The notes: generated by a model not told the origin, from the letters alone. Numbered from the stretch's first letter, positions 1-9,182 are shown. The stretch: 64,000 nt of DNA from Salinicoccus sp. Bachu38 (GCF_038561955.2 NZ_CP138333.2:1984001-2048000), one strand, 5' to 3'. Made by a program: numbers and translations.

Positions 1-1
1 G

Positions 2-529
2 CTCGTCCTCCAGAGTGCTGTTACCAAAGAGTGGCTGGGGCCAGAGGATGCTCTATACAGGATATCCAGAATAATATTCCATCCCCGTGTTGAAAAGGTC
101 ACCTGGAAGTTGCTGTCAACATTCAATAATATCTTTCCCAACTTCGTCTATAGACGGATGCTCCCCTCCTTCAGCACGCTCTCCTATGAAGAGGCAGCCG
201 GCAAAATGTCTGAGGGAGATGTTGAAGCCGTCCGGAAGATGAATGCCAGGCAGTCTTCCGGAGAAGGATTCCTGATCGACCTGTCACAGACGGGACAGAT
301 TACCGAGCAGTACTTGCAGGATATCTCCTGCCCTACACTCATCATCCATAGCAGGAATGATGCTTCTGTACCAACTGATCATCCGCTTCATGCACATGAA
401 AATATACCGGACAGCCGTCTGATCATGACAGATTCATGGGGGCATCTGATTTGGCTCGGCAAGCATGCAGAAGAGATCGATGAAGCTGTTGTGAAGTTCC
501 TGAAGCATCCGTCGGAAAGACGGGTATGA
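2..529 (+). CDS. alpha/beta hydrolase, C-terminal part (cut by left edge)
   Basis: The reading frame is open from base 2 and the true start lies outside the window, so only about 175 C-terminal residues are seen. The segment SCPTLIIHSRNDASVP carries the Asp of the catalytic triad and DSWGHLIW carries the His, in the order and spacing of the alpha/beta hydrolase fold. The helical stretch before them fits a cap domain. The nucleophile Ser would be upstream of the window. A TTG at 110 could be read as a start, but the upstream in-frame sequence is equally protein-like, so I treat the gene as 5'-truncated by the window. Substrate unknown. Confidence 0.8.
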   Translation, partial: LVLQSAVTKEWLGPEDALYRISRIIFHPRVEKVTWKLLSTFNNIFPNFVYRRMLPSFSTLSYEEAAGKMSEGDVEAVRKMNARQSSGEGFLIDLSQTGQITEQYLQDISCPTLIIHSRNDASVPTDHPLHAHENIPDSRLIMTDSWGHLIWLGKHAEEIDEAVVKFLKHPSERRV

Positions 530-594
530 CCGTCATCGCCGATGCACATCATTTGTTTTCAATAATATGAATTTCATCACTTGGTTTTCACTAC

Positions 595-1374
595 CTAAGG
601 CTGTCTCGTCTGCTCTTCAATCCGGCTCATATACTGGAAGGTCATCTTCAAATCCTCATCCTCCACTCTTTCTGCCAGCTGATCAAGCAAATGCTGGTTG
701 ATCCGGGCATCGGTCACTTCTCCGAATTCGTCCTGGATTTTTTTGGCCTGTTTCATAATCTTCTTGTGCTTCTTCGAAGTCAGTCCACCGAAGTAGCGGG
801 CGGCATATCTGAGCTTCTTCGCTCGCTTACGGATATCATGCACCGCTTCATAGTCGGCCATGTCGACATTTTCATAATCCTCAGCAAGCTTGCGGCCACG
901 CTTCTTCAGCCGCTTGCCGATATAGGCATCCCAGTCGCCGTCGATTTCAAAGGACAACTCGTGGATGGCGGAATCGACGCTTTCAATCGCCGTCTCCGCA
1001 GCACGGATGTTCGTCTTGTTGAAGGTCCGGCGCATCTCCCTGGCGCGTTCCTGATGGAGGTATTTGAACATCTCCGTGTAATGGTCGCTCAAGTCAGGCT
1101 GCCGCAGTGCAATGTCACTGCACAGTCCAATCAATACATCCAATTCCCTTAAAGGCCCATATATTTGTGCGAGGCCCTTCAATTCGCGATTGAGCCTGTC
1201 ATACTCCTCCTCATCGAAAGTATGCTTCAGGAAGTTCAGCAGACTCCGCATTTTTCTCGAACTCACACGCAGGGAATGCGCCGTCTTCGGGTTATATGGG
1301 TTGTTCCCGTAATCTGTATGGGATTTATTCAGCTTTTCTGTACGCTTATGCAGTACATTTTGCAGCTCTTTCAT
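595..1374 (-). CDS. CHAD domain protein
   Basis: A 259-residue, highly charged helical protein. Two copies of the CHAD signature are visible: TAHSLRVSSRKMRSLLNF near the N-terminus and AVHDIRKRAKKLRYAARYF in the second half. Conserved His and Arg/Lys residues of this kind bind polyphosphate or other phosphorylated polymers in characterised CHAD proteins. I start at ATG 1374 because it has a GGGAG ribosome site about eight bases upstream; the longer open frame to 1485 has no such signal and reads as non-coding. No CYTH phosphatase domain or partner gene is adjacent. Role inferred: polyphosphate binding. Confidence 0.85.
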   Translation of the reverse strand: MKELQNVLHKRTEKLNKSHTDYGNNPYNPKTAHSLRVSSRKMRSLLNFLKHTFDEEEYDRLNRELKGLAQIYGPLRELDVLIGLCSDIALRQPDLSDHYTEMFKYLHQERAREMRRTFNKTNIRAAETAIESVDSAIHELSFEIDGDWDAYIGKRLKKRGRKLAEDYENVDMADYEAVHDIRKRAKKLRYAARYFGGLTSKKHKKIMKQAKKIQDEFGEVTDARINQHLLDQLAERVEDEDLKMTFQYMSRIEEQTRQP

Positions 1375-1667
1375 TTTTCTCACTCCCTTTCTTTTTCTAT
1401 ACCCCCATCTCCATAGAAATACCTTCATTCGTATGATCTGCATACCACCCCCTCGTCCGGCTGCCGTAATACACCGTTGACGCACATGGAAAATATTGCT
1501 ACGATTAACTTAATAGTTGTAATATTACAAATTTAAAGGCTGCGTGTTGCACACCCCCTCCACACATAGCAAGGCTCGTGCCTTCGGCAATCCCGATTAC
1601 ATAATATGGACTGCATATCGATCCACGGATATCCGGACCATATTAATAAATTTAAAGGGGTGTAGTG

Positions 1668-3431
1668 ATGAAGCAGTTTCTTGTACGTTCCAGTTTGGTT
1701 TCCGGCGTATTTCTGATGATTATCGCCACATTGTCCCAAGGTGTTCTGGCAGCAGACTATGAAGCGGATTATGGTACCGAAAACGACGTTGCAGAAGCGA
1801 ATGGCGGAATGGTGGTTTCAGCCCATCCGCTTGCTTCCGAAGTGGGTCTGGATATTCTCGAGTCGGATGGCAATGCCATCGATGCAGCAATCGCGATGCA
1901 GTTTACATTGAATGTCGTGGAGCCGATGATGTCCGGCATGGGCGGCGGTGGCTTCATGGTCGTCCATGATGGCGCCACAGGGGAAACGACCATCGTCAAC
2001 AGTCGGGAACGGGCACCGGCCGGTGCCACACCGGATATGTTCCTGGATGAAGATGGGGAGCCGATTCCTTTTGAAGAACGTGTCATGCAGGGTACTTCCG
2101 TAGGGGTGCCGGGCACATTGAAGGGTCTGGATACCGCGCACCAGATGTGGGGCACCATGGCCATGCCGCAGCTGGTTGAACCGGCGATCCACCTGGCGAG
2201 TGAAGGCTTCCCGATCGATGATGTCCTTGCATTCTCCATTGAGGACAGCCAGGAAAAGCTGATGGAAAGCGCAGCGAGTGAAGTATTCTTCAACGATGGA
2301 GAACCGCTTGCCGAAGGGGACACCCTCGTGCAGGAGGACCTTGCCCATACATTGCAGCTGATCAGCGACAACGGCATCGATTACTTCTACAACAGCGAAA
2401 TTGCCGAGGCTCTGGCGAACACCGTCCAGGAATTCGGCGGTTCGATGGAGAAGGACGACCTGATGCAGTACGATGTGACGGTGGACGATCCGGTTTGGGG
2501 TGAATTCAAGGGCTATGACATCGCCACGATGCCGCCACCGAGTTCCGGCGGCGTATTCCTGCTTCAGATGCTCGGCATACTGGATGGTTTCGACCTATCC
2601 CAATATGACATAAAATCCTGGGAGAAATATCACCTGATGGCGGAGACGATGCACCTGTCCTATGCCGACCGTGGTGAATATGCAGGGGATCCTGAATTCG
2701 TCGAAGTACCGATTGAAGGGCTCCTCCACCCGGATTATCTGGAGGAGAGACGGAACCTGATCAGCCTCGATTCGGTCATCGAAGAGCCGGAACCTGGCAA
2801 TCCATTCGACTACCAGGGCGGCATGGCGGACTATGATTCCGTCGACCAGCCGGGGGACAGAGTCGACGGACAGACGACACACTTCAGTGTCGCCGACCAG
2901 TACGGCAATGTCGTCTCCTATACGACGACGATCGAGCAGGTATTCGGTTCAGGCATCATGGTGCCTGAATATGGATTCATGCTGAACAATGAACTGACGG
3001 ACTTCGATGCAGAACCGGGCGGTGCAAATGAAGTCCAGCCGAACAAGCGTCCGCTGAGCAGCATGACGCCGACCATCGTCTTCGATGACGGCAAACCGAT
3101 GATGACCGTCGGATCGCCGGGTGGTCAGACGATTATCACTTCCGTCCTGCAGACCATCATCAACAACTTCGAATATGAGATGGAACTGCAGGCGGCGGTC
3201 GAAGAGCCGCGCATCTTCACGAACGGCATGGAGAACTACACCTATGAGGAAGGTGTGCCGAGTGATGTCATCGACCGTCTGAATGGCATGGGCCACAGCT
3301 TCGGTGACGAACCCGAGTCTCTCGGCAACGTCAACAGCATCCTGATCGACCAGGAAAACGGCTCCTTCAGAGGTGTTGCCGACAGCAGCCGCAACGGTGC
3401 TGCATTCGGTCTGGAGCCTGTGGCACAGTAG
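1668..3431 (+). CDS. ggt: gamma-glutamyltransferase, secreted
   Basis: Cleaves or transfers the gamma-glutamyl group of glutathione and related amides. A proenzyme of 587 residues, the usual family length. It opens with a typical signal peptide (MKQFLVRSSLVSGVFLMII... ending GVLA before ADYEAD), so it is exported. The autoprocessing site is seen in GQTTHFSVADQYGNVVSYT, with the nucleophilic Thr near residue 403; PLSSMTPTIV and GSPGGQTI are further small-subunit motifs. The start is ATG 1668 with AAAGGGG seven bases before it, rather than the overlapping GTG at 1665. It is convergent with a peptide-binding lipoprotein gene and shares a terminator with it; both could serve extracellular glutathione or peptide use. 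Confidence 0.95.
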   Translation: MKQFLVRSSLVSGVFLMIIATLSQGVLAADYEADYGTENDVAEANGGMVVSAHPLASEVGLDILESDGNAIDAAIAMQFTLNVVEPMMSGMGGGGFMVVHDGATGETTIVNSRERAPAGATPDMFLDEDGEPIPFEERVMQGTSVGVPGTLKGLDTAHQMWGTMAMPQLVEPAIHLASEGFPIDDVLAFSIEDSQEKLMESAASEVFFNDGEPLAEGDTLVQEDLAHTLQLISDNGIDYFYNSEIAEALANTVQEFGGSMEKDDLMQYDVTVDDPVWGEFKGYDIATMPPPSSGGVFLLQMLGILDGFDLSQYDIKSWEKYHLMAETMHLSYADRGEYAGDPEFVEVPIEGLLHPDYLEERRNLISLDSVIEEPEPGNPFDYQGGMADYDSVDQPGDRVDGQTTHFSVADQYGNVVSYTTTIEQVFGSGIMVPEYGFMLNNELTDFDAEPGGANEVQPNKRPLSSMTPTIVFDDGKPMMTVGSPGGQTIITSVLQTIINNFEYEMELQAAVEEPRIFTNGMENYTYEEGVPSDVIDRLNGMGHSFGDEPESLGNVNSILIDQENGSFRGVADSSRNGAAFGLEPVAQ

Positions 3432-3462
3432 GCTCCATTGCAAAATAATTCCAAACAAGCGA

Positions 3463-3502
3463 AAAAGCGCATTACCCGTCTGTCGACGGGTAATGCGCTT
3501 TT
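3463..3502. terminator. bidirectional terminator between ggt and the lipoprotein gene
   Basis: A perfect 18-bp stem (3463-3480 with 3485-3502) around a TGTC loop, A-rich on the left and T-rich on the right, so it can terminate both converging genes. Confidence 0.9.
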
Positions 3503-3506
3503 CATT

Positions 3507-5096
3507 TTATCTGTGCACGTCTTTGAGGAAATGGAAGCTTGCGGGATGCTGTCCATACCCTTCAATATCCGCCCCGAGTCCCGTAAGCAGGGATGGGTGG
3601 TAGATCGGAATAATCGGTGATTCGTCGAGGATAATCTGCTGAGCCTCTTCATAGAGCGCCAGGCGGCTTTCCTCGTCGGTTGCAGAACGTGCTTCATCGA
3701 GCAGTGCGTCGACTTCCTCATTGGAATAGCGGGAACGGTTGCCGGATGTGCCGATGTTGGAGGAATGGAACAGTGCATAGAGGCCATAGTCGGCATCCAG
3801 CGTCACCGTGCCCCAGCCGCCGATGAACATGTCGTGATCTCCTCCACCGACATAGTCGAGGAATGCGCCGGATTCGAGCTGGTAGATTTCAAGCTCTATG
3901 TTCAAATCGCCCAGTTCCTCCTGTATGAATGCTGCCATGTCGGCGGCAGTCCGGTCCATGACCGTAATCTCGGCAGTGAAGCCGTCTGCATATCCATTCT
4001 CTTCGAGCAGTGCTCTTGCCGCTTCCTTGTCGTTCTCAACAGTGTCCAGATCTTCACTGTGTCCGAACACGGCCGGCGCCAGCGGTGTATCCGCCACTTT
4101 TGCCCTGCCCACCAGCATTTCGTCGATGATGGCCTGCTTGTCGATGGCCATCGCGATTGCCTGCCTTACGACCGGATCATCGAACGGTGCCTTTTCCGTA
4201 TTGAATCCGACATATTCCATCCGGACACTTTCCGTTTCGTTCATTTTCGTATCATCCGACTCGTCGATTTGTGCATAGTCGTTCGGGTCGACCGGATAGA
4301 TCAGGTCGGCCGTGTCCGTCATGAGTTCCGCGATGCGCGTCGCGTCCTCAGGGACTGCCTTGAAAGTGAAGGATGCCGATTTGGCCGGCTCTCCCCAGTA
4401 GTCTTCATTGCGGGTCAGTGTCACGTAGTCGCCTTCTGAAATCTCCTCGAATTTGAACGGCCCTGTGCCGACCGGGTTGCGGTTGACCTCGGTCAGGATC
4501 TCTCCTCCATCTTCATACTGGGCATAGTCCGCCTCAATGACAGCCGGGCTGATCATGCCGCCCGCCGGGTGTGCCAAGTGCGACGGCAGGGCAGCGAACG
4601 GATGGATGGTCTTGATATGTACGGTATTTTCATCCACCACTTCGACCGCGTCTATCAGTTCAAAAAGGAAGGCTACTGGTGCACCCACTTCCTCATCCCT
4701 TACACGGTCGAGGTTCGTCTTGACCGCTTCAGCATTGAATGGTGTGCCATCATGGAATTCCACCCCTTCCCTCAGCTTGAATTCCCATGTCACATCATCA
4801 ATCTGTTCGTAGGATTCCGCAAGCGCGGGCTCGATTTCGAGATCCGGCGTGAATCTTACCAGACCTTCATATATATTCACGTTCACATGATTGGACGGCT
4901 GGTCGTTCGCCGCATGCGGATCCATGGAATTCGGTGTCGCAAGCAGGCTCATGGTGATGTCTTCGGATGTTTCCGCATCATCTGCGCTCGCCTCACCATC
5001 CCCTTCCGCTTCCTCTTCAACTTCACCATCATCTGTACATGCAGCCAGCACAAGTACGAAAAACAGCGACAGCATCAAAAACAAATACTTTTTCAT
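3507..5096 (-). CDS. peptide/glutathione-type ABC substrate-binding lipoprotein
   Basis: Extracytoplasmic binding protein of the family-5 (DppA/OppA) type, 529 residues. The N-terminus MKKYLFLMLSLFFVLVLAAC is a lipoprotein signal with lipobox LAAC, followed by an acidic linker. DVTWEFKLREGVEFHDGTPF is the family signature, and PAVIEADY and NPVGTGPFKF follow in usual order. Start ATG 5096 has GGAGG ten bases upstream. No permease or ATPase genes are next to it, so it must use components encoded elsewhere. Being beside ggt recalls the S. aureus gisABCD-ggt glutathione import locus, but here the genes converge and only a binding protein is present. Ligand is therefore inference. Confidence 0.9.
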   Translation of the reverse strand: MKKYLFLMLSLFFVLVLAACTDDGEVEEEAEGDGEASADDAETSEDITMSLLATPNSMDPHAANDQPSNHVNVNIYEGLVRFTPDLEIEPALAESYEQIDDVTWEFKLREGVEFHDGTPFNAEAVKTNLDRVRDEEVGAPVAFLFELIDAVEVVDENTVHIKTIHPFAALPSHLAHPAGGMISPAVIEADYAQYEDGGEILTEVNRNPVGTGPFKFEEISEGDYVTLTRNEDYWGEPAKSASFTFKAVPEDATRIAELMTDTADLIYPVDPNDYAQIDESDDTKMNETESVRMEYVGFNTEKAPFDDPVVRQAIAMAIDKQAIIDEMLVGRAKVADTPLAPAVFGHSEDLDTVENDKEAARALLEENGYADGFTAEITVMDRTAADMAAFIQEELGDLNIELEIYQLESGAFLDYVGGGDHDMFIGGWGTVTLDADYGLYALFHSSNIGTSGNRSRYSNEEVDALLDEARSATDEESRLALYEEAQQIILDESPIIPIYHPSLLTGLGADIEGYGQHPASFHFLKDVHR

Positions 5097-5155
5097 CTCT
5101 CTACCTCCATTTTCATATATATCCATTATACATAGTTATATACTCGGAATGAAGG

Positions 5156-5198
5156 CGCAAACTTACCATTTTGGTAGGAATAGTCAGCAACGTTTGCG
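5156..5198. repeat. nested inverted repeat in divergent promoter region
   Basis: In the gap between the lipoprotein gene and gldA, CGCAAAC (5156-5162) is matched by GTTTGCG (5192-5198), and inside it TACCA-TTT-TGGTA (5164-5176) forms a second palindrome. It could be an operator or an RNA hairpin; no T-run follows. Confidence 0.35.
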
Positions 5199-5281
5199 TC
5201 ACCATGTTTGAAAATACACGGCAAGGATAAATGAGGAGTGGATGAAAATTATAAAATCAATATAAAATGGAGGTCTTTCCA

Positions 5282-6373
5282 ATGGCGAAAATCGTATTCC
5301 AATCTCCGGGCAAATATATACAGGGAGCAGGAGTCCTTGCAACCTTGGGCGAAGAGACGGAGAAACTGGCCAAAAATCCCCTTGCCATCTCTGATGAAAT
5401 GGTCTGGTCAATCACTAGTGAGAAGATTACAGAAAGCTTCAGCAATGCCAATATCGATTTTGTATATGAAGAATTCAAAGGTGAAGCCTCTGAAACTGAA
5501 ATTGACAGACTGAGTGATGTTGGAAAAGAAAATGAAGTTGACATCATCATCGGTGTAGGTGGCGGCAAAACCTTGGATACTTCCAAAGCGATTGCCGACA
5601 ACTTGAAAGTACCAGTAATCATTGTTCCGACCACCGCTTCCACCGACGCACCAACCAGCTCCCTTTCGGTCATATACTCCGATGAAGGTGAATTTACCGG
5701 CTATCGGTTCTATGACAAGAACCCAGATCTGATTCTTGTCGATTCCGAAGTCGTCGTAAACGCACCAATCAAGTTATTCACTTCAGGTATGAGTGATGCC
5801 ATGGCCACGCTTGTAGAAGCCCGTGCAGTATTGAAAAGCAACGGGGAAACGATGGTAGGCGGGCAGCCTACACTTGCTTCCGTCGCAATAGCCGAAAAAT
5901 GCGAAGAAACATTGTTCAAGCATGGTCATGCAGCTTACAAGGCAGCATCCAAAGGACTTGTAACTCCGCAGGTGGAAGCTGTTATAGAGGCCAACACCCT
6001 TTTGTCCGGGCTCGGTTTCGAAAACGGTGGCCTTGCTGCCGCCCACGCAATCCATAACGGCTTCACTACACTGTCAGGGGATATTCATCACCTCTCCCAT
6101 GGTGAAAAAGTGACCTATGGTACACTCGTTCAGCTGATGCTTGAAAACAGTTCTGATGAAACAATGCTCAAGTACATCGAGTTCTACAAGGGTATTGGCA
6201 TGCCGACGACACTCAAAGAGATGCACCTTGAAGATACAGACTATGAAGATCTCGTAAAAGTTGGTCAACTGGCAACGGACCCGAACGACACATTTGCCAA
6301 CCTGAGTGACAAGATTACTCCAGAAGAAGTAGCGAACGCCATTCTTGCTGTCAGCGAGCTAAGTAGCAGATGA
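5282..6373 (+). CDS. gldA: glycerol dehydrogenase
   Basis: NAD-dependent oxidation of glycerol to dihydroxyacetone (iron-type alcohol dehydrogenase fold, zinc-dependent in GldA), 363 residues. GVGGGKTLDTSKAIAD and VPTTASTDAPTSSLSVIY form the NAD site. The metal ligands are the Asp in GMSDAMATLVEAR and the His residues in AHAIHNGF and HHLSHGEK. Start ATG 5282 has GGAGGT seven bases upstream. Its codons look more A/T-rich than its neighbours by eye, which may reflect high expression or a different history. It stands alone, followed by a terminator. Confidence 0.93.
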   Translation: MAKIVFQSPGKYIQGAGVLATLGEETEKLAKNPLAISDEMVWSITSEKITESFSNANIDFVYEEFKGEASETEIDRLSDVGKENEVDIIIGVGGGKTLDTSKAIADNLKVPVIIVPTTASTDAPTSSLSVIYSDEGEFTGYRFYDKNPDLILVDSEVVVNAPIKLFTSGMSDAMATLVEARAVLKSNGETMVGGQPTLASVAIAEKCEETLFKHGHAAYKAASKGLVTPQVEAVIEANTLLSGLGFENGGLAAAHAIHNGFTTLSGDIHHLSHGEKVTYGTLVQLMLENSSDETMLKYIEFYKGIGMPTTLKEMHLEDTDYEDLVKVGQLATDPNDTFANLSDKITPEEVANAILAVSELSSR

Positions 6374-6403
6374 GAATTCTCTCAAAACATCAACCTGTAG
6401 TAG

Positions 6404-6431
6404 AACCTGGCGGGACCATTCCTGCCAGGTT
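6404..6431 (+). terminator. terminator after gldA
   Basis: Stem AACCTGGC / GCCAGGTT with a short inner pairing, followed by a T-rich run. Confidence 0.75.
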
Positions 6432-6439
6432 TTATATAT

Positions 6440-6919
6440 TCAATATATGAAATGCACGGCTGTCAGGACGAACATCGAAATGCCCAACCGGATATGGAGC
6501 TTCCTGATCCTGATCCTCGGATCGATCAGCAGGCGATACCAGCCTGAGAGGACGAGTACGAAAAGGTTGATGGATGCGAGGAAACCTGTCAGTATCTTCA
6601 TGTTTCCAAGGTCGAACCCATACATCGCCACCACCGCCCAGGCATGCAGCAGGATGATCAGAAACGCCCCCGTCCCCACCCAGCGGTGGTAGGGCCTGAT
6701 CCGCTTCGACATTCTGGCGAGGCGGATCTTGGTCTGTCTGCTTTCGATGCTCCGTATCGTGGAGAATACCGCATTGCGCGTCCAATTGAATATGAAGAAC
6801 AGGAAGCCGGCGAACCCCAGCAGAATATGTATGTAGGGTGTGTGGACCGACACACCCGAAGCGACGTTCCAGATCGCCCAGATGAGCAGCAGCCCATTCA
6901 ATAGAAACCAGATGCTCAT
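6440..6919 (-). CDS. membrane protein, cytochrome b561/ferric-reductase-like
   Basis: 159 residues with about five hydrophobic helices. Histidines sit in or next to membrane helices (PYIHILLGF, PYHRWVGTG, IILLHAWAV, RKLHIRLGI, LTAVHFIY), which is the layout of small diheme b-type membrane proteins such as ferric-reductase-like or cytochrome b561 domains. That is a resemblance, not a firm family assignment. Start ATG 6919 is preceded by GGGGGGAG; the in-frame Met further upstream lacks one. Transcribed divergently from the flavin oxidoreductase at 7083, so a redox role is possible but unproven. Confidence 0.65.
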   Translation of the reverse strand: MSIWFLLNGLLLIWAIWNVASGVSVHTPYIHILLGFAGFLFFIFNWTRNAVFSTIRSIESRQTKIRLARMSKRIRPYHRWVGTGAFLIILLHAWAVVAMYGFDLGNMKILTGFLASINLFVLVLSGWYRLLIDPRIRIRKLHIRLGISMFVLTAVHFIY

Positions 6920-7082
6920 ATATTCTCCCCCCTCACTTTTTCTCTTCATACTCTACCACATTTTACTCATGTGCCTACCCTCCCCATATATGTCGAACAG
7001 GAAAATTGAAAAAGCGGAAAGTGGACTGGTATAGTATATTCCGTTGCATCAATCAAGAAATATCAGGAGGCTTCAAATCATA

Positions 7083-8213
7083 ATGAAGGAAAAGTACGCA
7101 TCCCTGTTTGAGACCGTTCCATTGCCGAACGGCGTCGAACTCAGGAATAAATTTGTATTGGCACCACTGACACATGTTACCTCGAACGATGACGGAACCG
7201 CATCGGATGCCGAGATAGAATATATCGGCAAACGCTCCAGAGGGATGGGCTTGGCACTTACTGCCGCTTCCAACGTGACAGACCTCGGCAAGGCCTTCCC
7301 CGGACAGCCATCCATCGCCCATGACTCCGACATCGAGGGACTGAAGAAGGTTGCCCAGTCCATGAAGGCGGACGGGGCAAAGGCCCTCGTCCAGATCCAC
7401 CATGGCGGTGTGCAGGCCCTACCTAAATGGACGCCGGATGGCGACTGTGTCGGACCGAGCCCGATCACCATGCAGAGCTTTGACGAGACGGAACCGCACG
7501 CGGCGCGTGAAATCACCGAGGCAGAGATCGAAGAGACGATCAGAGCATTCGGCGAGGCGACACGCCGTGCAGCAGAGGCAGGGTTCGACGGTGTAGAAAT
7601 CCATGGTGCGAACCACTACATCATCCACCAGTTCGTCTCCCCCTACTTCAACAGGAGGACGGACAAATGGGGACAGGACCGCTACCTGTTCGCGATGGAG
7701 GTCGTGGATGAGGTCGTCAGGGCGGCCGAGGCATACGCGGCCGATGATTTCATCATCGGCTACCGCTTCTCTCCTGAAGAACCGCAATCTCCGGGGATCG
7801 ACATGGAGATCACCGAAACGCTGATCGGCAAACTGGTCGACAAGCCGCTCGATTATCTGCATGTCTCCCTGTTTGATGTACATTCGGAGACACGCGACGG
7901 CAAGTACGCCGGCATCGAACGTGTCGAACTACTGCACAAATGGATTGGTGGCCGCATGCCGCTGATCGGCATCGGCTCCATCTTCACGCCGGACCAGGCA
8001 CTCGAAGCCGTGGAATCGGGCAACGTCGACATGATCGCCCTCGGCCGTGCCGCACTGCTCGACCATGACTTCGTCAAGAAGACGGAAGCTGGCAGGGAAG
8101 ATGAGATCATCAATGTGTTCGATCCGGAGCGGTCGGACAAGCACGAATTGCCGGACCCGTTATGGCAGCAGCTCTATAAAGGATTCTATCCCGTCCCACG
8201 CACGGACCAGTAG
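7083..8213 (+). CDS. NADH:flavin oxidoreductase, old yellow enzyme family
   Basis: FMN-dependent TIM-barrel ene-reductase, 376 residues. GVELRNKFVLAPLTHVTS is the usual N-terminal barrel strand; HGANHYIIHQFVSPYFNRR followed by TDKWG is the central family motif with the substrate-binding His and Tyr; GRAALLDHDFVKK is the phosphate-binding end. The length is that of the single-domain YqjM-like or Bacillus NemA-like group, without the FeS/FAD extension of 2,4-dienoyl-CoA reductase. The start is ATG 7083, with AGGAGG twelve bases upstream. Likely role: reduction of electrophilic enones or detoxification; physiological substrate unknown. Confidence 0.9.
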   Translation: MKEKYASLFETVPLPNGVELRNKFVLAPLTHVTSNDDGTASDAEIEYIGKRSRGMGLALTAASNVTDLGKAFPGQPSIAHDSDIEGLKKVAQSMKADGAKALVQIHHGGVQALPKWTPDGDCVGPSPITMQSFDETEPHAAREITEAEIEETIRAFGEATRRAAEAGFDGVEIHGANHYIIHQFVSPYFNRRTDKWGQDRYLFAMEVVDEVVRAAEAYAADDFIIGYRFSPEEPQSPGIDMEITETLIGKLVDKPLDYLHVSLFDVHSETRDGKYAGIERVELLHKWIGGRMPLIGIGSIFTPDQALEAVESGNVDMIALGRAALLDHDFVKKTEAGREDEIINVFDPERSDKHELPDPLWQQLYKGFYPVPRTDQ

Positions 8214-8217
8214 AAAT

Positions 8218-8246
8218 AACCCCTCGTATCATCGATACGGGGGGTT
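8218..8246. terminator. terminator between OYE gene and folA
   Basis: A 12-bp stem (8218-8229 / 8235-8246, one G-U) with a CATCG loop sits between the two convergent genes. Confidence 0.75.
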
Positions 8247-8258
8247 CCTCTATCTATA

Positions 8259-8750
8259 TCACTTGCGCCGCCACACTTCATACGTGTGCGGATATCTGTT
8301 CTTCTCGTCTACAGGGCCCGGCCATGCTTCGACCCGTTCGAATGGGCTATAGTCGAAATCCGCAGGGAAATACGTGTCACCTTCGAAGGTATCATGGATG
8401 ACAGTGCGGTAGAGTGCATCGACCTCATCTTCGAACATCCTGAACAATGTGGCACCGCCGATGATGTACAGGTCCTCCCCATTCTCCTTCTCAAGCGCCA
8501 GTATCTCCTCTTTGGAATGCACGACGATGGCGCCGGGGGCCTCGTAGTCCGCCTGCAGCGTCAGGACGATGTTGCGACGGCCCGGCAGTGGCCGGTTCGG
8601 GATCGTCTCATATGTCTTTCGGCCCGTTACGATATCCCCGCGCATCGTCACATCCTTGAAGAACTTGATGTCTGCAGGGAGCCGCCAGGGCAGCGCCTTT
8701 TCCCTGCCGATCAGTTTGTTTTCATCTTCCGCCCACACGTAGGCAAGCAT
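8259..8750 (-). CDS. folA: dihydrofolate reductase
   Basis: Reduces dihydrofolate to tetrahydrofolate with NADPH; target of trimethoprim. 163 residues. Visible motifs: WAEDENKLIGREKALPWRLP with the acidic catalytic residue in LPADIKFFK, VTGRKTYETIPNRPLPGRRN for NADPH, and IIGGATLFRMF. The Phe of GGxTLF, which corresponds to the S. aureus site altered in common trimethoprim resistance, is unchanged. thyA, often adjacent in staphylococci, is not here; instead folA follows a pyridoxamine-oxidase-like gene by 12 bases, probably in one transcript. Confidence 0.93.
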   Translation of the reverse strand: MLAYVWAEDENKLIGREKALPWRLPADIKFFKDVTMRGDIVTGRKTYETIPNRPLPGRRNIVLTLQADYEAPGAIVVHSKEEILALEKENGEDLYIIGGATLFRMFEDEVDALYRTVIHDTFEGDTYFPADFDYSPFERVEAWPGPVDEKNRYPHTYEVWRRK

Positions 8751-8762
8751 TGCGTCCCCTCC

Positions 8763-9182
8763 TTATAATGACAGTTTCACTTCTTCATATTTATCATCAT
8801 TCATGATCTTGATATCCGTCGGTGTAATCTTCAGCACCTTCAGGTGCGGATTGTCTTTCGAATCGAAGAATTCTGCATCCGCATCCTCCCATAGCCAGTC
8901 GATCGTCTCCTGAGCATTGATGCGCTCGACGTCACCATATACTTCGACGAACGCATGATTCCGAGAGTCATGGAACCCGAGCAGTACATGCGCTTTCGGA
9001 TTACCTGCGAGCTCATCATATTTCGGCGACTGGTCATTCGTCTTCGCATATAGTGTCAGTCCATCATTATAGAACCACATGTACCGCGCGTTCGGTTCAT
9101 TATTCTGTGCTGTGGACAATACGCCAATCTTCGATTCATCCAATATTTCGGTAATGCGTTCTATCGCCTTTGACTGTTCCAT
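8763..9182 (-). CDS. pyridoxamine 5'-phosphate oxidase-like (general stress protein 26 type)
   Basis: 139 residues of the split-barrel flavin-binding fold. ERITEILDESKIGVLSTA, NARYMWFYNDGLTLYAKT and PKAHVLLGFHDS match the general-stress-protein-26 branch of the pyridoxamine phosphate oxidase superfamily, which binds flavin or F420-like cofactors; it lacks the full catalytic set of true PdxH. The start is ATG 9182, with AGGTG upstream; the longer frame to 9245 has no ribosome site. Lies 12 bases upstream of folA on the same strand. Confidence 0.85.
   Translation of the reverse strand: MEQSKAIERITEILDESKIGVLSTAQNNEPNARYMWFYNDGLTLYAKTNDQSPKYDELAGNPKAHVLLGFHDSRNHAFVEVYGDVERINAQETIDWLWEDADAEFFDSKDNPHLKVLKITPTDIKIMNDDKYEEVKLSL

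Noticed and set aside
691-1416. Several plus-strand frames opposite the CHAD gene
   Set aside because: Mirror frames of a real gene with strong codon structure on the other strand; no ribosome sites.
5282-6373. gldA as a recent horizontal acquisition because of its more A/T-rich codons
   Set aside because: The difference is judged by eye, flanks show no mobile-element traces, and high expression would give the same bias.
8259-8750. folA as a trimethoprim-resistance allele
   Set aside because: The Phe of GGxTLF is unchanged; no other resistance change can be called without alignment.
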